Below, one piece after another: positions 1 through 9,121 of a stretch of DNA of 64,000 nt. The DNA comes from Alkalihalobacillus sp. BA299 (GTDB lineage: Bacteria > Bacillota > Bacilli > Bacillales > Bacillaceae_F). Within the stretch, counting starts at the first letter, position 1. Each line of letters starts with the position of its first letter. The stretch covers positions 124,001 to 188,000 of the forward strand of contig NZ_JAFLJM010000002.1 of the NCBI RefSeq assembly GCF_017745675.1, read 5' to 3'. The notes beneath the pieces are model-generated. The model did no database searches. It saw nothing but the letters and a program-made list of their open reading frames with translations, and was not told where the DNA came from. Both the position numbers and the translations under genes were made by a program.

Positions 1-115
1 CTCTTATATAATTTATATCGATATTTTCCTCAAATTCTTTAGTGGGAATTCATACCTATATAGCAATTTGCTATAAAAATAAATCCTCGCTGAAGGTAAT
101 GTTAAATATTAAACT

Positions 116-307
116 CTATATCCTGATAGATATCTTATGTTTATTATCCCCATTGGCATATAGCCTTCTTTTAATATTAAGTAATTCATCGAGTTCTTGA
201 CTGCATTTAACTGTAGCACGATTACTAAGTCCCTTTGTCATCCCTACCCTAATCATTTCTATTCTTTTCATTTCTATAGCCGTCTCTAGTTTTTCTTTAT
301 TCCTCAT
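116..307 (-). CDS. Spo0E-like aspartyl-phosphate phosphatase
   Basis: A 63-residue protein with the size and pattern of the Spo0E family: a first helix rich in charged residues, a GLS turn, then the signature SQELDELLN at about residues 36-44. The family's conserved Ser-x-x-x-Asp motif is SQELD here. These proteins dephosphorylate Spo0A~P and delay sporulation (family knowledge). The ATG follows GAGGTG by 10 nt. The gene stands alone and no partner is visible. Assignment to the family is fairly safe; its target is inferred. Confidence 0.8.
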   Translation of the reverse strand: MRNKEKLETAIEMKRIEMIRVGMTKGLSNRATVKCSQELDELLNIKRRLYANGDNKHKISIRI

Positions 308-462
308 TAGAATTGTACACCTCGTAAATACTTAGATTAGTTTCATAAGATGACTATAGATATACGCTAAAAGTATTATGTGGAAATTCACATTAAATGA
401 AAATAGGTCAAAAAAAAACATAAAAAAGCAATTTATCTTTTTACACCTTATAAGGGATAGCT

Positions 463-765
463 TTAGGTAATTTCTCTAACCGAAAACCTGATCCTTGTCT
501 TCAATAAACAACTCATGACCATTGTTGGATTAAATATTTTCTTTTCAAGGAGCTCTTTTGCTTTGTTCCGGCTTGTTGGTATATCGGAACGAGTCTTTAT
601 CATCTCTTCACTTAGTATGTTTCCTAATTTATATTGAATTATCTCAGATTTTGATATAAGTAATTCATGACTATTACTTACTTTTTGATCGACAAGGGAA
701 GGTTTCGCTAATGAAAAATAATACAAAAAATCTTCTTCATCACTTATGCCGAGACACGTACTCAT
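463..765 (-). CDS. hypothetical protein, 100 aa
   Basis: An open frame of 100 codons that I do not recognise. The N-terminal part is acidic (ISDEEDF), the middle is polar and helical, and the end is basic. There is no signal peptide or membrane segment. The only purine-rich ribosome binding site candidate (AAGGGGG) is about 15 nt from the ATG, too far to be convincing. It lies between a Spo0E-like gene and a c-di-GMP enzyme gene on the same strand. It may be a real small gene or a chance frame. Confidence 0.4.
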   Translation of the reverse strand: MSTCLGISDEEDFLYYFSLAKPSLVDQKVSNSHELLISKSEIIQYKLGNILSEEMIKTRSDIPTSRNKAKELLEKKIFNPTMVMSCLLKTRIRFSVREIT

Positions 766-832
766 TTTCTTAGCAAGGAACCCCCTTTTCGTCCGAAAAG
801 TGTAAATCCAGGGTCATAGTTATTAGTTATTA

Positions 833-2524
833 TTAGTGAACCCACACGCTTTGCACTTTTTGTTTACACTCTTGCACTTTAGCTTCTAATTTACTAGCTT
901 GTACTGGTTTACAAATGAAATATCCTTGTCCCTCGTCACAATGATGGTCCTGTAAAAATAGTAATTGCTCGGTCGTTTCAATTCCTTCGGCAACAACGTT
1001 CAAGTTTAAATTATGCGCCATGGCAATAATTGTTTTTACGATCGTTTCCCCATTACTATTCGTAGAAATGTCTCGTACAAAAGATTGATCGATTTTCAGC
1101 GTATCTATCGGGAAATCTTTTAAATAATTTAAGGAACTAAATCCTGTCCCGAAATCATCGATACTAATTAATACGCCAAGTTTTTTTAGTTTATTTAATG
1201 TCACAATCGTCTGTTCCATATTAGCTGTCATACTTTCGGTAATTTCTAACTCTAACAACTGAGGAGGAAGTTCTGTTTCTTCAAGTACTTTTTCAACGAC
1301 TTGAACCAAATTCGATTGATGGAATTGTCTCGCTGACAAATTAACAGCTACGACAGTAGATAACCCCTTTTCATACCAAACTTTATTTTGTTTACACGCC
1401 GTTTTTAAAGCCCACTCGCCGATCGAAAAGATTAAACCTGAAGCCTCAGCAATAGGGATAAATTCACCTGGTGAAATCAACCCCCACTCAGGGTGGTTCC
1501 AACGAATTAAAGCTTCTACACCTAGTAACTCCCCTGTTTTTAAATTCACTTTCGGCTGATAATGCAAATGTAATTCCTCACGAGCAATGGCATGATGAAG
1601 CTCCATCTCCATTTTCGATGGAAGGATATTTCTAGCATCTCCTGGTGAATAAAAATGAAAGGTGTTTCTACCTTTTGCCTTTGCTTGATACATCGCAAAA
1701 TCTGCATGCTTCGTAATTTCTTCAACGGTTTCGCCATCGTCTGGAAAAAAGCTAACACCAATACTTGGAGACGTGAAAATTTGCAGCTGGTTAATCGTGA
1801 TTGCTTTAGATAATACCTCCAAAATCATTTGCGTTACATTGTTTACATCGTCCCGCTCGACATCCGATAGGATAATAATAAATTCATCGCCACCTTGCCG
1901 AAACAAACGGTCTTTTTTAGTGAGACAAGACTTTAAACGGTTCGTAACCTCTATTAGTAATAGATCCCCTACATGATGCCCCATACTTTCATTAATCACT
2001 TTGAAGCGATCAAGATCAATAAATAATACAGCGATCCTATTATATTTTTTCAATTGTTTAAAAAGCTGATGTTCATACTGCGTTCGATTAGGTAGCCCAG
2101 TTAAAAAATCGTGATTGGCCATATATTGGATTTCCCGTTCAAATTTTTTCCGTTCGGAAATATCTCGAAAACTAACAATAATTCCTCTAACATGATGATC
2201 ATTAAGAAGGTTAGTAGCCCTAACTTCACAGTGCAACCAAATTCCATCTTTTCTTCTAATTCTAATTTCAGTATTTTTGTTAATTTCGGGATGATCCATA
2301 ATCGTTTGATAGAGGTGAAGAGCGTTATGTAAATCGTCATAGTGTACAATATCAAAACAATTAGAACCTACTAAGTCTTTAGAGGAGTATCCTAACACTC
2401 TTTCTATCGAAGGACTTTCATATTGAACGATGCCATTCTCGTTTAAAACAACGATCACATCAGAAAAATGTTGAATAATCGCTTCAAAGCCTATTTCGCT
2501 TTGAAGAAAGGGTAACTCTCGCAT
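833..2524 (-). CDS. PAS-GGDEF-EAL cyclic-di-GMP turnover protein
   Basis: Soluble 563-residue signalling protein. An N-terminal PAS domain (about 8-125, containing FRDISERKKFE at its end) is followed by a GGDEF domain with an intact RQGGDEF at about 207-213 and an EAL domain with VEALIRWNHPEWG at about 335, EITES and DDFGTGFSSLNYL. Both catalytic signatures are complete, so it could make c-di-GMP, degrade it, or do both. The chosen ATG has GAGGTG six bases upstream; an upstream GTG in the same frame overlaps that site. A c-di-GMP-I riboswitch and terminator lie in its leader, which predicts feedback control by its own product or substrate. No membrane segment is present. Confidence 0.93.
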   Translation of the reverse strand: MRELPFLQSEIGFEAIIQHFSDVIVVLNENGIVQYESPSIERVLGYSSKDLVGSNCFDIVHYDDLHNALHLYQTIMDHPEINKNTEIRIRRKDGIWLHCEVRATNLLNDHHVRGIIVSFRDISERKKFEREIQYMANHDFLTGLPNRTQYEHQLFKQLKKYNRIAVLFIDLDRFKVINESMGHHVGDLLLIEVTNRLKSCLTKKDRLFRQGGDEFIIILSDVERDDVNNVTQMILEVLSKAITINQLQIFTSPSIGVSFFPDDGETVEEITKHADFAMYQAKAKGRNTFHFYSPGDARNILPSKMEMELHHAIAREELHLHYQPKVNLKTGELLGVEALIRWNHPEWGLISPGEFIPIAEASGLIFSIGEWALKTACKQNKVWYEKGLSTVVAVNLSARQFHQSNLVQVVEKVLEETELPPQLLELEITESMTANMEQTIVTLNKLKKLGVLISIDDFGTGFSSLNYLKDFPIDTLKIDQSFVRDISTNSNGETIVKTIIAMAHNLNLNVVAEGIETTEQLLFLQDHHCDEGQGYFICKPVQASKLEAKVQECKQKVQSVWVH

Positions 2525-2702
2525 TAATATCACCTCATTTACCTAATTGGAGTTAAAAAGTAAAATGCTTCATGACAAGAAAAAAATTCAATGATCTATT
2601 TCCGAAAACATTCAAACGATGATTTGCATAAAAATTCAATTGACTGTTCGTATTCTTATAACCCAATTACCTATTCTTGATAAACTCGAATACGTAAGGG
2701 CA

Positions 2703-2733
2703 AAAAAAATAGATACCGCAAAAGGGTATCTAT
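2703..2733 (-). terminator. intrinsic terminator of the riboswitch leader
   Basis: On the minus strand AGATACC and GGTATCT form a stem around a short loop, followed by eight T. It lies directly behind the c-di-GMP-I aptamer and about 180 bp before the GGDEF-EAL start. This is the normal place for an expression platform that stops or permits transcription. Confidence 0.85.
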
Positions 2734-2741
2734 CGACCTAT

Positions 2742-2838
2742 TTCCGGCAACTCGGCGACCATGACATTAAAAAATGCTTTAGGCCCGTAGCTTTGCGTCC
2801 TTACCTTTCGATAAGTTTGCCACTATCTTCATAGTATT
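2742..2838 (-). promoter_or_regulatory. cyclic-di-GMP-I (GEMM) riboswitch
   Basis: The minus strand shows the class signature in order: GGCAAAC, a small hairpin closed by GAAA, GGACGCAAAGC, ACGGGCCTAAAG, a variable hairpin, then the tetraloop-receptor arm TCGCCGAGTTGCCGG. These are the conserved blocks of the c-di-GMP-I aptamer, with the GCAAAGC and GGGCCTAA elements nearly canonical. The gene controlled is the PAS-GGDEF-EAL gene downstream. Confidence 0.92.
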
Positions 2839-3121
2839 AAATTACTAACATAATTATACTATATTTAGTAAAAATGTCTATGTTTTTTACAAATTTCGTC
2901 ATTATTATATTATTTCCAATTATGAAAAAACGAGTAATTTGTCAGATTTTATAGGAAAACTAGCTTACTTTCATTTAATAAAGTGACTTACTTATTAGAG
3001 AGCGATCGGATTTCGGCTGCTCACTCAAACGCTTGGTATAAACGCCAGTTGCTTAGGGAACACTTTTGTCCTTTTTCGTCTTATTCAATGCTGTTTCAAT
3101 AATGTGTTTTAAGAATACAAA

Positions 3122-3159
3122 CAAAAACGAGCACCCCTGCACAATGCAAAGATGCCCGT
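3122..3159 (-). terminator. intrinsic terminator after degU
   Basis: A 15-bp stem formed by ACGGGCATCTTTGCA and TGCAGGGGTGCTCGT (with G-T pairs) and a 3-nt loop is followed by TTTTG on the minus strand. It lies about 60 bp behind the degU stop. Confidence 0.85.
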
Positions 3160-3220
3160 TTCTTAATATAACTATCTTATACCAAGAAGCTGTCTTCTAA
3201 TAAATAGCTTGCCTATAAAA

Positions 3221-3928
3221 CTATCGCACCATAACCCATCCGTTTTTAATGGATTCTACAACGGCTTGTGTTCGGTCGTTTACACTCATTTTTTGTAAAA
3301 TGTTACTTACGTGATTTTTTACTGTTTTTTCACTGATGAACAGTGCCTCACCGATCATTCGGTTGCTGTAGCCGTCGGTCATCAGCTGAAGCACTTCGCA
3401 TTCACGACGCGTTAAAATATGAAGCGGCTTGCGATATTCAACTTCGCGGTAACCGATTTCAGAAGAGTCGGTTTCATCTTCGTTGGCCAAACGGCGATAG
3501 TCCTTAATGAGGTTATGTGTTACTTTCGGATGAATGTAGGCTCCACCTTCACCAACGACTTTCACCGCTTGAATTAGGGCGTTTGCATCCATCTCTTTCA
3601 ATAAATAACCAGCAGCACCCGTTTTTAAGACGTGCGTCACATACGACTCGTCATCGTGAATCGACAAGATCAACACTTTTACATCTGGGTATTTTTGAAT
3701 AAGTTCACGTGTCGCTTCCATTCCATTGACTTTTGGCATGTTAATATCCATTAAAATAACATCCGGCTGATGTTCTTCAACAAGGGCTAAAGCTTGTTCC
3801 CCGTCGTCGCCTTCAGCAACCACATCAAAATGGTCTTCCATCGCTAAAATGCGCTTTACTCCTTCACGGAAAAGTTGATGATCATCGATGATGACAATTC
3901 GAATGAGTTTTTCTTTATTAATCTTCAT
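3221..3928 (-). CDS. degU: response regulator DegU
   Basis: A 235-residue NarL-family response regulator. The receiver domain (about 10-125) has the acidic pair IIDDH, the phosphoacceptor Asp in [11 protein letters not shown] and the conserved Lys in LLKEM. The C-terminal LuxR-type helix-turn-helix is [18 protein letters not shown] followed by [14 protein letters not shown]. It matches DegU in length, in motifs and in being downstream of degS and near yvyE, as in Bacillus subtilis. DegU controls exoenzymes, motility, biofilm and competence (family knowledge). The ATG at 3928 has AGAGGTG at the right distance. A strong terminator follows. Confidence 0.95.
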   Translation of the reverse strand: MKINKEKLIRIVIIDDHQLFREGVKRILAMEDHFDVVAEGDDGEQALALVEEHQPDVILMDINMPKVNGMEATRELIQKYPDVKVLILSIHDDESYVTHVLKTGAAGYLLKEMDANALIQAVKVVGEGGAYIHPKVTHNLIKDYRRLANEDETDSSEIGYREVEYRKPLHILTRRECEVLQLMTDGYSNRMIGEALFISEKTVKNHVSNILQKMSVNDRTQAVVESIKNGWVMVR

Positions 3929-4004
3929 GGTTTCACCTCTCATTAACGTTAACTGCTTCTATTTCGACCTCTTTACTTGCATTATCGGTAAAATTTTCAA
4001 GCCA

Positions 4005-5126
4005 TTAAATAGGTAATTCGATCAAAATCGCTGTACCTATATTCAGCTTTGACTGGATCGTCATTGCGCCTTTTAGCATATTGACCCGCTCTTTCATTCC
4101 GAGTAATCCAAAGGACCCTTCTTTTTTTACAGATTGATCAAAGCCTTTCCCATCGTCCTTAATTATAATTATAACTCTGTTCAGCTTTATTTCAATTTTA
4201 ACTTGGACCTCTTTTGGATCTGCATGCTTATAGGCATTTTGTACTGCTTCCTGCACAAGTCGAAACAAAGCAACTTCTAGTCTCGGTTGTAAGCGTCTTT
4301 CTTTCCCTAGACTTTTGAACCTTATTGCGATACCTGAATGCTCTTCAAACGTATTTAGGTATTTGGCAAGGGTTGGAATTAACCCCAAATCATCAAGTGC
4401 CATTGGTCTTAAATCGTAAATGATTCGTCTCACTTCAGAAAGGGATGACTTTACCATTTGTCGTAAATCTTTAATTTCTTTTAACGCAGCTTCAATCCCT
4501 TTATCTTGGTACGTTCGTTCAATTAATTCAGAACGGAGCAAAACATTGGCTAACATTTGGGCTGGTCCATCATGAATTTCGCGTGAAAGCCTTCTTCTCT
4601 CATCTTCTTGAGCCTCGATGATTTTCAAGCCAAACTCTTGTTTTTCTTTTGCTTCTTCTAATTGTTCCCCTAATTGCTGGATGTCGCTAGATAGGAAGTT
4701 ATAGACGACTGACATTTGTCCAACTAATCGCTCGGCACGATCTACCGTTTCTTTCAGTTGAACTAATCGCCGTTCGATCGAATCTCGTCTTTCTCGCAAA
4801 CGCATTTCCTCTTGTTGTAAAACGGCTAGCTGAACTTGAAATTCATTTGCTGTTTCATAGGCAGCTTTTACTTCATCTTTACTATATTTATTGAAATTTT
4901 TACTAACTTCAGCAAGACGATTTCTAGAAAAACGGGCATGTAATTGCGTTCGATCATTTTTTTCGATCACTTCAGCAACCTTCAAACGTACTTCTCTAAG
5001 TTCTTCATTTAAAATGGAAAATTCTTTTCGCGATTGCTCCCCAATTCGGAAGACTTGCTCCCGACTTTCATTAACAGTCTCTATTGTTTTCTTGATGATG
5101 ACCTCTAATTCTTGTGATTGTGCCAT
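4005..5126 (-). CDS. degS: sensor histidine kinase DegS
   Basis: A cytoplasmic kinase of 373 residues without membrane segments. Residues about 1-180 form a long charged coiled coil. The HisKA_3 motif EDERRRLSREIHDGPAQ gives the phospho-His at about residue 185, and the HATPase region near the C-terminus has NAYKHADP, DDGKGFD and GSFGLLGMKERV. This is the DegS layout. I chose the ATG at 5126 (MAQSQELE); a TTG four codons upstream overlaps the GGTTGG ribosome-site region. The kinase phosphorylates DegU, encoded 76 bp downstream. Confidence 0.95.
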   Translation of the reverse strand: MAQSQELEVIIKKTIETVNESREQVFRIGEQSRKEFSILNEELREVRLKVAEVIEKNDRTQLHARFSRNRLAEVSKNFNKYSKDEVKAAYETANEFQVQLAVLQQEEMRLRERRDSIERRLVQLKETVDRAERLVGQMSVVYNFLSSDIQQLGEQLEEAKEKQEFGLKIIEAQEDERRRLSREIHDGPAQMLANVLLRSELIERTYQDKGIEAALKEIKDLRQMVKSSLSEVRRIIYDLRPMALDDLGLIPTLAKYLNTFEEHSGIAIRFKSLGKERRLQPRLEVALFRLVQEAVQNAYKHADPKEVQVKIEIKLNRVIIIIKDDGKGFDQSVKKEGSFGLLGMKERVNMLKGAMTIQSKLNIGTAILIELPI

Positions 5127-5354
5127 TGTGCCCACCAACCTTACATTTCCCTACGATCGTGATTTTGGGAGTAGATATAATGTATCTTCTATTATGACAC
5201 GGAATTGCTTTCTACTATATATGATCATTTTACCATACTCCTAAGGGGACAAGGACACATTTAGCTTAACATTCTTTTATTACAGTACTGTTTCGATTAT
5301 ATGTAAAACTGTGGTATGATTTTTATACAGAATATACCATTATTTGTCCAATTT

Positions 5355-5478
5355 AGAAAAGCGAAAGGTGTCTGCTTATCGGCAACAAGCGCTGGAGGAC
5401 CAGCAATTAGTGTCCTGACTTTTGGACACGTTTGATGGACCGAAGCGACCTCGAGCCGATGACACCTGTAGCTAGACA
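5355..5478. repeat. structured repeat, type A (124 bp), copy 1
   Basis: Begins AGAAAAGCGAAAGGTGTC and ends GACACCTGTAGCTAGACA. The two ends are imperfectly complementary (AGGTGTC...ATCGGC against GCCGATGACACCT), so the unit can fold into a long interrupted hairpin. A nearly identical copy lies at 18274-18397. No open frame is conserved. Confidence 0.85.
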
Positions 5479-5626
5479 AGAAAAGCGCAAGCGCCCGTTT
5501 AGCGGCGTATGGACTAGAGCCCTCCGTATGAGATAAAGGCAACACAGAGAGCGTAAGCGATCTGATGTTAACTTATCGTAAGGAGGAGAGCGAAGTCCAC
5601 TAGACGCTGGGCGCTGCAGCTAGACA
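5479..5626. repeat. structured repeat, type B (148 bp), copy 1
   Basis: Begins AGAAAAGCGCAAGCGCCCG and ends GCGCTGCAGCTAGACA. The ends again pair imperfectly (AGCGCCCGTTTAGCG against CGCTGGGCGCT). It is directly joined to type A on its left and to a second B unit on its right. All units share the AGAAAAGCG start and the TAGACA end, which fits one family of interspersed palindromic elements. Confidence 0.85.
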
Positions 5627-5774
5627 AGAAAAGCGCAAGCGCCCGTTTAGCGGCGTATGGACTGGAGCCCTCCGTATGAGATAAAGGCAACACAGAGAGC
5701 GTAAGCGATCTGATGTTAACTTATCGTAAGGAGGAGAGCGAAGTCCACTAGACGCTGGGCGCTGCAGCTAGACA
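5627..5774. repeat. structured repeat, type B (148 bp), copy 2
   Basis: Tandem copy of the preceding unit. I see one difference (GGACTGGAG instead of GGACTAGAG). It ends 37 bp before the yvyE start, so it lies in that gene's upstream region. Confidence 0.85.
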
Positions 5775-5811
5775 CCATTGAAATTTATACTTTTTTAAAG
5801 GCGGGGTTCTA

Positions 5812-6447
5812 TTGTTACTCTCTTATTTAACTGTAAAAGGCTACGGCGAACACGAAATAAGTATACAAAGGTCACGATTTATTACATATGTCAACCGGGC
5901 AACGACAGAAGATGAGGCCCAACAATTTATCGAAACGATTAAGAAAAAGCACTGGGATGCCACGCACAACTGCTCCGCTTATCTCATTGGTGAAAATGAC
6001 GAAATTCAAAAAGCAAACGATGACGGCGAACCGAGCGGAACCGCAGGGGTTCCGATGCTAGAAGTGTTAAAAAAGCGCGGCTTGAAAGATGTCGTCGTAG
6101 TTGTCACTCGTTACTTTGGCGGTATTAAACTCGGGGCAGGTGGCTTAATTCGTGCATATGGAAGCGCTACGAGTGAAGGCTTAAACGCTGTCGGGATCGT
6201 CGAACGCAAACTGATGCAAATCGTTCACACAACGATTGACTACCATTGGCTCGGTAAAGTAGAAAATGAACTACGTCAATCATCTTATCTATTAAAAGAA
6301 ATCAACTATTTAGACCAGGTCAAACTTCAGGCGTATGTCGGAAAAGAGCAAACCGACCTTTTCATAGACTGGATGACAAACCTAACGAGTGGACAAGCGT
6401 CCATAACAATAGGAGAAATCGAGTATTTAGAGCAAGACTATGACTAA
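5812..6447 (+). CDS. yvyE: YvyE/YigZ (IMPACT) family protein
   Basis: A 211-residue protein of the YigZ/IMPACT family. The UPF0029 N-terminal domain carries RSRFITYVNRATTEDEAQ, a central DGEPSGTAGVPMLEVL and the conserved TRYFGGIKLGAGGLIRAYG at about 103-121. A smaller ferredoxin-like C-terminal domain follows. The start is TTG with GGCGGGG five bases upstream and gives the usual MLxSY beginning of the Bacillus protein. The biochemical role is not settled; the eukaryotic IMPACT relative affects translation control. Divergent from degS as in B. subtilis, but here the spacer is filled by three repeat units. Confidence 0.92.
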   Translation: MLLSYLTVKGYGEHEISIQRSRFITYVNRATTEDEAQQFIETIKKKHWDATHNCSAYLIGENDEIQKANDDGEPSGTAGVPMLEVLKKRGLKDVVVVVTRYFGGIKLGAGGLIRAYGSATSEGLNAVGIVERKLMQIVHTTIDYHWLGKVENELRQSSYLLKEINYLDQVKLQAYVGKEQTDLFIDWMTNLTSGQASITIGEIEYLEQDYD

Positions 6448-6698
6448 AGTCGTTATCGTTCGACAATAACTTTACGGAATTTGTCTCATACGATAATATT
6501 ATTTTGATACCTATTTATTCCTATGTAACTACTATTAACCAATAAAGACCACACCTTCCATCAGTCATTTGGTTTATTTATTTTCTAGTGATGATGAGTA
6601 CACAACTCCATTTATAGTGTAGGTTTCCTTTTATTCCTAGAGGAAGCCAACTACCTGTAAATTCATCCTATTTTAACAAACGAAAGGAGGTCTTGGGC

Positions 6699-6812
6699 GT
6701 GAAAGACGTAAAGTGGAGTTCACCTATTAGTCTTGCCTGCATCGGAATCTTTTTCGGCGGGTTAGGTATTTTATTAGATACGATTTGGAAGTATTTTTTA
6801 AGTTTCGGATGA
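6699..6812 (+). CDS. small membrane protein, 37 aa
   Basis: A short frame starting at GTG with a perfect AAAGGAGG eight bases upstream. The product begins MKDVKWSSP, has one hydrophobic segment (SLACIGIFFGGLGILLD) and ends IWKYFLSFG. Strong translation signals and a clean membrane segment make it believable. The family is unknown to me. It lies in the space between yvyE and the amidase gene. Confidence 0.65.
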   Translation: MKDVKWSSPISLACIGIFFGGLGILLDTIWKYFLSFG

Positions 6813-6950
6813 TATGAATCATTAGCTAAAAGAGGACAAAAGTACCGAGAAGTTCAATATATTGAACTTTACACAACGAAGAAATTCATCAGCCCTTTCC
6901 CGGACTTTTAACCTTTATAAAATAAATCTTAAAGGAACGAGGAATAATCT

Positions 6951-8957
6951 ATGGTAAGAAGTAAATGGGCGGTCGTGTGTTTATGTGTTATTCTTCTTTC
7001 TAGTTTTTACATCGGTTACGAAAAACATACGAATGCAAATCAAAGTCAAATCGTGGCCACCGGCACGGTGACGGTCAATTCGCTGAATGTAAGACAAACC
7101 CCTTCTACGTCTGGGGCTCGTATTGGTAGTCTCGCGCGTGGTGCAACAATTTCCATCTATGAAACTAGCGTCAACGACAGCTGGTTAAAAATTAAACTGA
7201 ATAGCCAATGGGCTTATGTTCATGGCGATTACGTCAAAGTCACTCCCGTGAGTACTTCGTCTAAAAACTCGTCTAGTAACCAGAACAGCAATAATACTTC
7301 CAGCTCCATCATTGCGACTGGCACAGTGAACGTCAACTCCCTGAATGTCCGCCAAGCACCGTCCTTATCAGCTACACGAGTTGGAAGTCTCTCTCGTGAT
7401 GCAAGTTTCTCAATCTATGAAACTGGTATTAATGGCAAATGGCTTAAAATTAAGCTCAATAACCAGTGGGCCTATGTACATGGCGATTACATAACAGTGA
7501 CAAAAAATAACAACAAAGGCAACAGTAATGACTCAAATAACAGCAATAATAATAACAATAGTAGTCAAACTAATAATAGCAATAGTAGCAATCCGATTAT
7601 CACAACAGGAACCGTCAATGTGAATTCATTGAACGTTCGGCAATCCGCTTCCACATCAAGCACTCGGGTTGGTAGCCTCGCTCGTGGCGCTAAGGTTTCC
7701 ATTTATGAGCAAAACATCAATGAAAGCTGGCTCAAAATTAAGCTCAATAATCAATGGGCATATGTGCACGGAGATTATGTCACCGTTACGAACAGCAATC
7801 AAAACAATAGTGGTTCAAATAATAACAGTAGTAATAATAATAACAGTAGTAATAATAATAACAGTAGTAATAATAATAACAGCGGTAATTCGGATACCGT
7901 CATCGCAACTGGTACCATTGATGTCAATTTACTGAATGTCAGAAAAATAGCTTCAACTTCAGGGACTCGTGTTGGCAGTCTTTCGCGAGGGGCTACCGTT
8001 TCCATTTACGAACAAAAAGTGAACGGTAGTTGGCTTAAAATTAAACTGAACAACGAGTGGGCCTACATCCACGGTGATTATGTGACCGTTACCGCAAGTA
8101 ATAACAATCAAAGTAGCGACGGCTCGTCCAATAGTAACAATAACAGTAACTCAGATAGCATCGTTGCAACCGGTTCAGTGGATGTCACCAAGCTTAACGT
8201 CAGGGAAACGGCTTCCACGTCAGGAAATCGAATCGGAACACTCGCTCGTGGGGCTACAGTGTCAATATACGAGATAAATATAAATGGGAATTGGCTAAAG
8301 ATTAAACTCAATAACGAGTGGGCTTACATTCACGGTGACTATGTGACGGTAACTGTGAAAAATAACAATCAAAACAGCAGTGGTTCGGCAAACAACACTG
8401 TTCCACCAAACGCTCTAGCTAACAAGACGATTGTCATCGATCCAGGTCACGGCGGAAGTGACCCTGGTGCGGTTGGAAATGGTCTTCAAGAAAAAGATGT
8501 CGTTCTGCGAGTGTCACTCGCTCTTCGCAATAAATTAAAGGCATCGGGCGCGAACGTCGTAATGATCCGCGATGAAGATGTATTTGTTCCGGTTAACAAA
8601 CGTTTTGAAATCGCCAATGCAACGACTGGACACTCGTTTGTAAGTATCCATACGAATTCATTATCCAATTCCTCCGCCCATGGCACCGAGACGTTTTGGA
8701 ACCGAATGAATCAACACGTGGAAAGCCAAAAGCTTGCCCAGATTGCACAAAAGCATTTGATCCAACAGCTAAGTACCCGTGACCGCGGCGTAAAAGAAGG
8801 TAATTTCGGTGTCGTACGCTACACAAAGCTACCTAGTATTCTCGTAGAACTCGGCTTCATCACCAACCCGAACGATGCAAACATGATGAAGCAAGACAAA
8901 TTCTATGAAGACGCAGCCGAAGCCTTGTTACAAGCTTTAGTGGAATTTCATAAGTAA
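6951..8957 (+). CDS. N-acetylmuramoyl-L-alanine amidase with five SH3b repeats
   Basis: Secreted cell-wall hydrolase of 668 residues. It has a signal peptide (about 1-30), then five bacterial SH3 domains each built on LNVR...G.LARGA..SIYE...WLKIKLN..WAYVHGDYV, then an Amidase_3 domain from about 488 to the end. Zinc and catalytic residues are present: His in IDPGHGGSDPG, Glu in LQEKD, His in SIHTNSL and Glu in VELGFITNP. It cleaves the bond between N-acetylmuramic acid and L-alanine in peptidoglycan. The SH3 domains are joined by Asn/Ser linkers that are low in complexity; the one after the third SH3 domain is a DNA minisatellite. AGGAACGAGG precedes the ATG and a terminator follows. Confidence 0.95.
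   Translation: MVRSKWAVVCLCVILLSSFYIGYEKHTNANQSQIVATGTVTVNSLNVRQTPSTSGARIGSLARGATISIYETSVNDSWLKIKLNSQWAYVHGDYVKVTPVSTSSKNSSSNQNSNNTSSSIIATGTVNVNSLNVRQAPSLSATRVGSLSRDASFSIYETGINGKWLKIKLNNQWAYVHGDYITVTKNNNKGNSNDSNNSNNNNNSSQTNNSNSSNPIITTGTVNVNSLNVRQSASTSSTRVGSLARGAKVSIYEQNINESWLKIKLNNQWAYVHGDYVTVTNSNQNNSGSNNNSSNNNNSSNNNNSSNNNNSGNSDTVIATGTIDVNLLNVRKIASTSGTRVGSLSRGATVSIYEQKVNGSWLKIKLNNEWAYIHGDYVTVTASNNNQSSDGSSNSNNNSNSDSIVATGSVDVTKLNVRETASTSGNRIGTLARGATVSIYEININGNWLKIKLNNEWAYIHGDYVTVTVKNNNQNSSGSANNTVPPNALANKTIVIDPGHGGSDPGAVGNGLQEKDVVLRVSLALRNKLKASGANVVMIRDEDVFVPVNKRFEIANATTGHSFVSIHTNSLSNSSAHGTETFWNRMNQHVESQKLAQIAQKHLIQQLSTRDRGVKEGNFGVVRYTKLPSILVELGFITNPNDANMMKQDKFYEDAAEALLQALVEFHK
7819..7881 (+). 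repeat. in-frame 18-bp minisatellite in the SH3 linker
   Basis: Tandem copies of an 18-bp unit of the form AGTAATAATAATAACAGT encode repeats of Ser-Asn4-Ser between SH3 domains 3 and 4. Eighteen is a multiple of three, so gain or loss of units keeps the frame. Linker length could therefore vary between strains. Confidence 0.8.
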
Positions 8958-8985
8958 ACTCGAAAGAAAAATCATAAGTATGTTA

Positions 8986-9027
8986 CAAAAAGCACAGGGT
9001 GTCTTAATGCCTTGTGCTTTTTGTATG
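8986..9027 (+). terminator. terminator after the amidase gene
   Basis: CAAAAAGCACA pairs with TGTGCTTTTTG around a loop, with a T-rich right arm, 28 bp after the stop codon. Confidence 0.8.
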
Positions 9028-9053
9028 TTCGTTAGAAAGGCACCCTATTTATA

Positions 9054-9121
9054 AGAAAAGCGTAAGCACCCGTTTAGCGACGTATGGACTAGCCTCGGCC
9101 GCAGGAGATAAAGGAAACACA
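9054..9121. repeat. truncated type B repeat fused to the fic remnant
   Basis: AGAAAAGCGTAAGCACCCGT and the following ATGGACTAG and GAGATAAAGGAAACACA match the left half of the type B repeat. The match stops where the fic-like coding sequence begins. The repeat supplies AAGGA six bases before the first ATG of the fic remnant. Confidence 0.7.

Noticed and set aside
7669..8311. Leu-rich and Ile-rich frames opposite or beside the amidase linkers
   Set aside because: They are shadows of the AAT/AAC/AGT codon repeats and have no starts with ribosome sites.
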